A DNA stretch of 27,271 nt, from assembly GCA_051002015.1 (NCBI GenBank), contig JBPCMS010000063.1:1-27271 (forward strand). The letters run 5' to 3'. Shown one piece after another: positions 23,620 through 27,271 of this stretch. This stretch comes from JACDBE01 sp051002015. Lineage in GTDB: Bacteria; Actinomycetota; Acidimicrobiia; Spongiisociales; UBA5794. The first letter of the stretch is position 1; every line of letters starts with the position of its first letter. The notes below the pieces were generated by a model. The model made no database searches and was not told the origin of the DNA. It saw only the letters and a list, made by a program, of their open reading frames with translations. The translations under genes and the position numbers were made by a program.

Positions 23620-25732
23620 TGGTCGTGCTCCTAACAGCCGGGGTGAGCTCGGTGGGAGCGGACCACCATGCGGTCCCTCCGATGGTCATCAGGGTGCGAT
23701 GGAGGCTGGAACGGACCCCATCGACCATCGCCCGGGCCAGCTCGTCCGGCCTTTCCACCACCTGGTTCCGGGCGTAGGTCGCCTGCACCGTCGTGTCCCC
23801 GATCCCGATGCCGAGCACGGTGGTGCCGGCGCGCTCGACGGCATCGACGGAGGCGGCGAGCGATTCGACCGAGCCCCGGGTCATCCCGTCGGCGAGCACC
23901 ACCAGGATACGGGTGGCCGCTCGGCGCGCCGCCAGCCGGTTGGCGGCGTATGCGACGTTGAACTCGTCGACGTTCGACGCCTTGTCGAACATCGAAACCG
24001 GGGGGGCCTGATCCGGCTCCCGGCGGGCCAGCCGGGCGGCAACGGCCGGGGTGGCGGCGGTGTAGAACAATCCGGCCATGCCATCCTCGGCCGACCGCCA
24101 CCTGGCGTCGAAGGTCTTCACCAGGTAGTGGTTGACGGTGCGGGTCAGACGCTCGGCGGCGCCTCCATGGCGGCGGCGTAACCCGCCGGTGGCGGCGACC
24201 CGCCGATTGGAGAAGCTGCGCTCGCTGTCGTCGGCGGTGGCGGCGAACGCCCGGTTGAACAGGGCAACCTCGAACTCGATCTGCAGCTCGTCGCAAAGAT
24301 GGGCCAGGGTCCACGCCCCCAGGGCGGCGGCGGCCATCGCCCACGGCGCCTTGCGGGCATCCGGCCCCGGGCGGGGCTGGAGCATGCTGGCCGACCCGTC
24401 GACCAGCAGGCTGACCGCGTACGACCGGCGCAGCGGGAGATCGCGGCGCTCGAACATGCGGTCGTAGAGCCCGGCACCGAGCAGCAGGGCGGCGAACGGC
24501 GACAGGTCGCCGGCGTCGAACCCGCTGCGCAGCCCGCGGCGCTGGTTGGCCAGGAACAGCGGGTACAACTCACCGGAGACCCTCCGCTGCGCCACGCCCC
24601 AGCGGGCGGCCGCGTCCTCGAGCAGGGCCCTGCCCTCCCCGCCGAACCGGCGGAAGCGGTAGGGGAAGCCGGCCACCAGCAGCTTGCCCCCCTGGCCGGT
24701 GGGGAGGTATACGGTCGGCGCCTCGCTGACCCGGACCACCTGGTCGGTGGCGGGGTCGCCCGCCTGCTCGGCCTCGCCCTTCCGTCCCGCCTCGGCGCTC
24801 ACCGCCTGCGACGCCTGCCTGGTGTTCTCGTAACCCTCGGCGTCGCGCAGCGGGAGGCTGACGATGCGCATGGCGTCGACGGTCTCGCTGATCGCCGCCT
24901 GATCGGTGGAGTCGGCGGCGCGTCGCTGTGCCGTGCTCGCCGTCTCGTCCGCCTCGGTGGCCAGACCGTGGAGCCGGGCGACCTCAAGCAGCTGAAGGGC
25001 AACGCTGGCCACCTGCCACGGGTCCTCGCATTCGGGGAGGACCTCGAGGAAGGCCATGGCGTCGTCGACGGCGGCGGCGACGTGGGGGGCCACCCGGCGC
25101 TGCACCGCGTCACGGTCCTCGTACTCGCCGACGAGCAGGAAGCAGGCCAGGGCGTACTGGCCGAGGGGTGGTGCTTCACGTAGGGCGTCGGAGATCGACG
25201 ACCGGTACAGGTCGGCCAGAACCGATCTGGCCCCGCCGTACCCGGAGAAGTACGCCGCCTCCTGCCGGGCGTCCTCGATGGCCAGGAACAGCGCCTCGGC
25301 GGCGTCGCCCCCCGCCTCGGACAGGGCGTCGAGCAGGAAGAAGGTCGGCACCTCCTCGCCCTCCTCCGCCTCGGAAAGCGGCGTTCTGCGGTGGGGCAGC
25401 CATTCCTCGGGGAAGGCCCGGCGCTCGTCGAAGTCGGTGGCGATGAGGTGGATCGCCTCGTGCAGCGCCGTGGTCAACGCCACCTCGGCCGGGGTGACCG
25501 GGGCGCTGCGGGCGTACGCCGCCTGGAACATCCCCGGATCGAGCACGATCTCGCCCGGCCCGGCGGCGGCGTGCGACCCGAGCCGCACCTGGAGTGCGTC
25601 GTTGCCGGCCAGGCTGCGGGCAAAGCGGGTGACCGCCGGCGCCACCCGCTGGTAGCGGGCGACCACGGCCTCGATGGCCCGCTCCTCGGCGGGCAGGATC
25701 TCGTTGAGGGTCGATCGATGGCGTTGTGGCAT
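23612..25732 (-). CDS. CobT-like VWA protein with HEXXH (zincin-like) motif
   Basis: Encodes 706 aa. The N-terminal part has ALHEAIHLIATDFDE with HEAIH at 91-95, and later IEDARQE (152-158): an HEXXH plus a downstream ED-R-E segment, a layout that suits a gluzincin-like metal site. A charged, Ala/Glu-rich linker covers about 260-335. The C-terminal half (about 435-690) is a von Willebrand A domain with the MIDAS start SLLVDGSASM (441-450, DxSxS), ILVVLADGMTRGS and TTVLGIGIGDTTV, as in CobT. Such VWA proteins work with MoxR/CobS-type AAA+ partners, and the partner gene overlaps its end by 8 nt. I use the ATG at 25732; an ATG at 25762 is in frame and also possible. It lies 62 nt after the cyclase gene. 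Target unknown. Confidence 0.83.
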   Translation of the reverse strand: MPQRHRSTLNEILPAEERAIEAVVARYQRVAPAVTRFARSLAGNDALQVRLGSHAAAGPGEIVLDPGMFQAAYARSAPVTPAEVALTTALHEAIHLIATDFDERRAFPEEWLPHRRTPLSEAEEGEEVPTFFLLDALSEAGGDAAEALFLAIEDARQEAAYFSGYGGARSVLADLYRSSISDALREAPPLGQYALACFLLVGEYEDRDAVQRRVAPHVAAAVDDAMAFLEVLPECEDPWQVASVALQLLEVARLHGLATEADETASTAQRRAADSTDQAAISETVDAMRIVSLPLRDAEGYENTRQASQAVSAEAGRKGEAEQAGDPATDQVVRVSEAPTVYLPTGQGGKLLVAGFPYRFRRFGGEGRALLEDAAARWGVAQRRVSGELYPLFLANQRRGLRSGFDAGDLSPFAALLLGAGLYDRMFERRDLPLRRSYAVSLLVDGSASMLQPRPGPDARKAPWAMAAAALGAWTLAHLCDELQIEFEVALFNRAFAATADDSERSFSNRRVAATGGLRRRHGGAAERLTRTVNHYLVKTFDARWRSAEDGMAGLFYTAATPAVAARLARREPDQAPPVSMFDKASNVDEFNVAYAANRLAARRAATRILVVLADGMTRGSVESLAASVDAVERAGTTVLGIGIGDTTVQATYARNQVVERPDELARAMVDGVRSSLHRTLMTIGGTAWWSAPTELTPAVRSTTNV

Positions 25733-25794
25733 GAACCTAGGATTGTCCCACAGGAGCCACATCTCCCGCCCGGTCGGTGCCCGGTGAGCTGCGG

Positions 25795-27072
25795 TCAGGG
25801 ACCGGTCGAAGGCTCCAGCGGTGGGGTGCCGTTGGGCCGGACCGGGGAGGCGGTGTCTCCCGAGCGCCCGACCATCAGGCATCGGATGACCGTGCCCTTG
25901 CCCTTGACCTCCACCGGTTCGCAATCCTCGAAGCGGAAGGCGTGCGCCAGCCGGTCACGGGCCCGCCCTGTCACCTGGATCTGGCTCGGTGCTCCGTGCG
26001 ACTCCATCCGGCTGGCGGTGTTGACCGTGTCACCCCACAGGTCGTAGGAGAACTTCCTGGTCCCGATGACCCCGGCCACCACCGGGCCCACATCGATCCC
26101 GATCCGGAGCCGCAACACGTCTCCGCGGCCGGTGCGGTACCCGGCGACGTGCTCCTGCATCTCCAGCGCCATCGCCGCCACCGCCTCGGCGGCGTCGGGG
26201 CGGGGCACGGGCAGCCCACCGACCACCATGTAGGCGTCGCCGATGGTCTTGATCTTCTCCAGCCGGCGCCGCTCCGCCATCTCGTCGAACGTGGAGAACA
26301 GCCGATCGAGCAGGTCGACCACCTCCTCTGGCTCGAGCCGCTCCGACAGCGGGGTGAAGCCGACGAGGTCGGCGAACAGCACCGCCACCTCATCGAAACG
26401 ATCGGCCAGCGGTCGCTCGCCCGTCTTGAGACGGCGGGCGATAGGGGCGGGCAGCACGTTGAGCAGCAGCGTCTCCGACTTGAGTCGTTCCACCGCCAGT
26501 CCCCGGGTGAAGTAGGCGAGCATCGCATAGACCACCACCGGCATCGCTCCGATGGTGAGCACGAAGAAGGCGAGGTTTACCCGGGCGGGGATGGACGCCG
26601 GGGTGAGGTAGGGGTCGATCAGCCCGGACAACACGATTAGCGCCAGGTAGGCCAGGAACCAGAGGAGCGGGCGGGTGGAGAAGACCAGCGCCCCCAGCGG
26701 TGCCACCAGCGACCAGGTGATCACCACGCTCGAGGCGCTGAAGCCGCCGAGGCTCCACTGGAGCAATGCGGGGAGGACGAGCATCAGGGCGAGCTGGCCG
26801 GTGGCGAACCGGGTGAACCCACCGGTCCGAGCCAGCATCACCAGCCCGAGTACGGTCACCATCTGGTAGAAGAATGGGATCGCCGCCGACACCCACAGAC
26901 CGAGCACGGCGTAGGTCACCCCCCATGGGACCGCCAGCGGGATGATCAGCGAGGCGATCAGCACCAACGACGCCTTGCGCAGCCGCTCGTCCTCGCCCTC
27001 GTCGGGGCGGGCGCCGATGGCGGCCAGCCGCCTGGTCCAGCAGGGAAGCCGATCCGGCCAGCTCGGACGCAA
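25795..27072 (-). CDS. Membrane-bound class III adenylate cyclase
   Basis: Encodes up to 425 aa: about six transmembrane helices (roughly 35-187, for example LVLIASLIIPLAVPWGVTYAVLG), a signalling helix with VERLKSETLLLNVLP (194-208), then a class III cyclase domain (about 225-405). Catalytic residues are complete: metal Asp D235 in LFADLVGFT and D279 in KTIGDAYM, adenine-selecting K275 and D344 (SYDLWGD), and transition-state N351 and R355 in TVNTASRM. It should make cyclic AMP in response to a membrane signal. No HAMP domain is obvious. The start is uncertain: the frame has only a TTG at 27072 ahead of the first helix and no clear ribosome binding site. It is upstream of, and possibly co-transcribed with, the VWA and CobS-like genes. 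Confidence 0.88.
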   Translation of the reverse strand: MRPSWPDRLPCWTRRLAAIGARPDEGEDERLRKASLVLIASLIIPLAVPWGVTYAVLGLWVSAAIPFFYQMVTVLGLVMLARTGGFTRFATGQLALMLVLPALLQWSLGGFSASSVVITWSLVAPLGALVFSTRPLLWFLAYLALIVLSGLIDPYLTPASIPARVNLAFFVLTIGAMPVVVYAMLAYFTRGLAVERLKSETLLLNVLPAPIARRLKTGERPLADRFDEVAVLFADLVGFTPLSERLEPEEVVDLLDRLFSTFDEMAERRRLEKIKTIGDAYMVVGGLPVPRPDAAEAVAAMALEMQEHVAGYRTGRGDVLRLRIGIDVGPVVAGVIGTRKFSYDLWGDTVNTASRMESHGAPSQIQVTGRARDRLAHAFRFEDCEPVEVKGKGTVIRCLMVGRSGDTASPVRPNGTPPLEPSTGP

Positions 27073-27127
27073 CCGGGCCGGGCGCCGGTCCGCGCCCTGG
27101 CACCACCCGGCTTCGAACGGGCGTTCC

Positions 27128-27133
27128 TATCAT
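27128..27133 (+). promoter_or_regulatory. Putative -10 element (TATCAT), leaderless start of M16 peptidase gene
   Basis: TATCAT ends 6 nt before the ATG at 27140. Confidence 0.5.
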
Positions 27134-27139
27134 CGGCCG

Positions 27140-27271
27140 ATGCGCTATCAGCTCACCACGCTGCCCAACGGGTTGCGGATCATCACCGAGGACATGCCCT
27201 CGGTCCGTTCGGCGGCCATCGGCTGCTGGGTCGACACCGGCAGCCGGGACGAGGTCGGTCCCGAGGCGGGG
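27140..27271 (+). CDS. M16 family zinc peptidase, N-terminal fragment (cut by window edge)
   Basis: The first 44 residues are present: MRYQLTTLPNGLRIITEDMP then SVRSAAIGCWVDTGSRDEV and GPEAG. The LPNGLRIITEDMPSVRSAAIGCWVDTGSRDE pattern, split here by those two pieces, is the standard start of bacterial M16 processing-peptidase-like proteins (PqqL/YmxG/mitochondrial processing peptidase relatives). The catalytic HxxEH motif would follow just beyond the edge, so activity cannot be judged. The ATG start is supported by a -10 element 6 nt upstream. It is divergent from the adenylate cyclase gene. Confidence 0.85.
   Translation, partial: MRYQLTTLPNGLRIITEDMPSVRSAAIGCWVDTGSRDEVGPEAG

Noticed and set aside
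22627..25732. Cobaltochelatase CobS-CobT for cobalamin synthesis
   Set aside because: The resemblance is real, but there is no cobN or other cob gene here, the ATP site is altered and the VWA protein carries an HEXXH motif, so the specific function is not supported.
26390..27133. Alternative start of the cyclase at the ATG at 27133
   Set aside because: That ATG is in a different frame from the transmembrane and catalytic regions, and its translation is Arg/Gly/Pro-rich shadow sequence.

Overview
The window is GC-rich, tightly packed bacterial chromosome with about 24 protein genes. It has no tRNA, rRNA, CRISPR array, insertion sequence or phage gene that I can see. The SerC type, a DUF4032 kinase-like protein, a mycothiol-type DinB/MDMPI-fold protein, a PPOX split-barrel protein, many GTG/TTG starts and abundant leaderless promoters point to an actinobacterium (Actinomycetota). 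An uncultured Acidimicrobiia-like lineage is my guess; no marker here proves the class.

Layout. 1-3000: a small lipoprotein converges on serC, which is divergent from a class I aminotransferase. 3000-5100: a 3-dehydroquinate dehydratase fused to an alpha/beta hydrolase, and a lipoate ligase-like protein, both on the minus strand. 5200-9100: a lipoprotein, an ABC exporter half-transporter, a second lipoprotein and a NUDIX hydrolase, all on the plus strand. 9060-11600: a USP-like protein (minus), a flavin reductase-like protein (plus), a noncoding region with three tandem structured repeats, and a DUF4032 kinase-like gene (minus). 11700-18800: a DUF971 protein (plus), then on the minus strand the giant helicase Lhr (one frameshift near its end), inorganic pyrophosphatase, and a damaged GerMN/SH3 lipoprotein gene. 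18800-22500: BtpA-like and DinB/MDMPI-like genes in one unit, a PPOX protein overlapping a long LOG/TIGR00730-type protein, and a divergent yajQ. 22600-27100: a minus-strand run of a membrane class III adenylate cyclase, a CobT-like VWA protein with a zincin motif, and a CobS/MoxR-like AAA+ protein whose nucleotide-binding motifs are altered. A divergent M16 peptidase gene runs off the right edge.

Expression. A TANNNT hexamer lies exactly 6-7 nt before the start codon of eleven genes, which implies leaderless mRNAs and fixes several starts. Other genes have an ordinary leader with a Shine-Dalgarno sequence, or are translationally coupled through 4-8 nt overlaps.

Most worth following up: the CobS/CobT-like pair with a swapped acidic residue in the ATP site plus an HEXXH motif; the three tandem repeats whose hairpin stem is kept although its sequence changes; the AroQ-hydrolase fusion; and the lesions in the GerMN lipoprotein gene and lhr, which may be real decay or assembly error.
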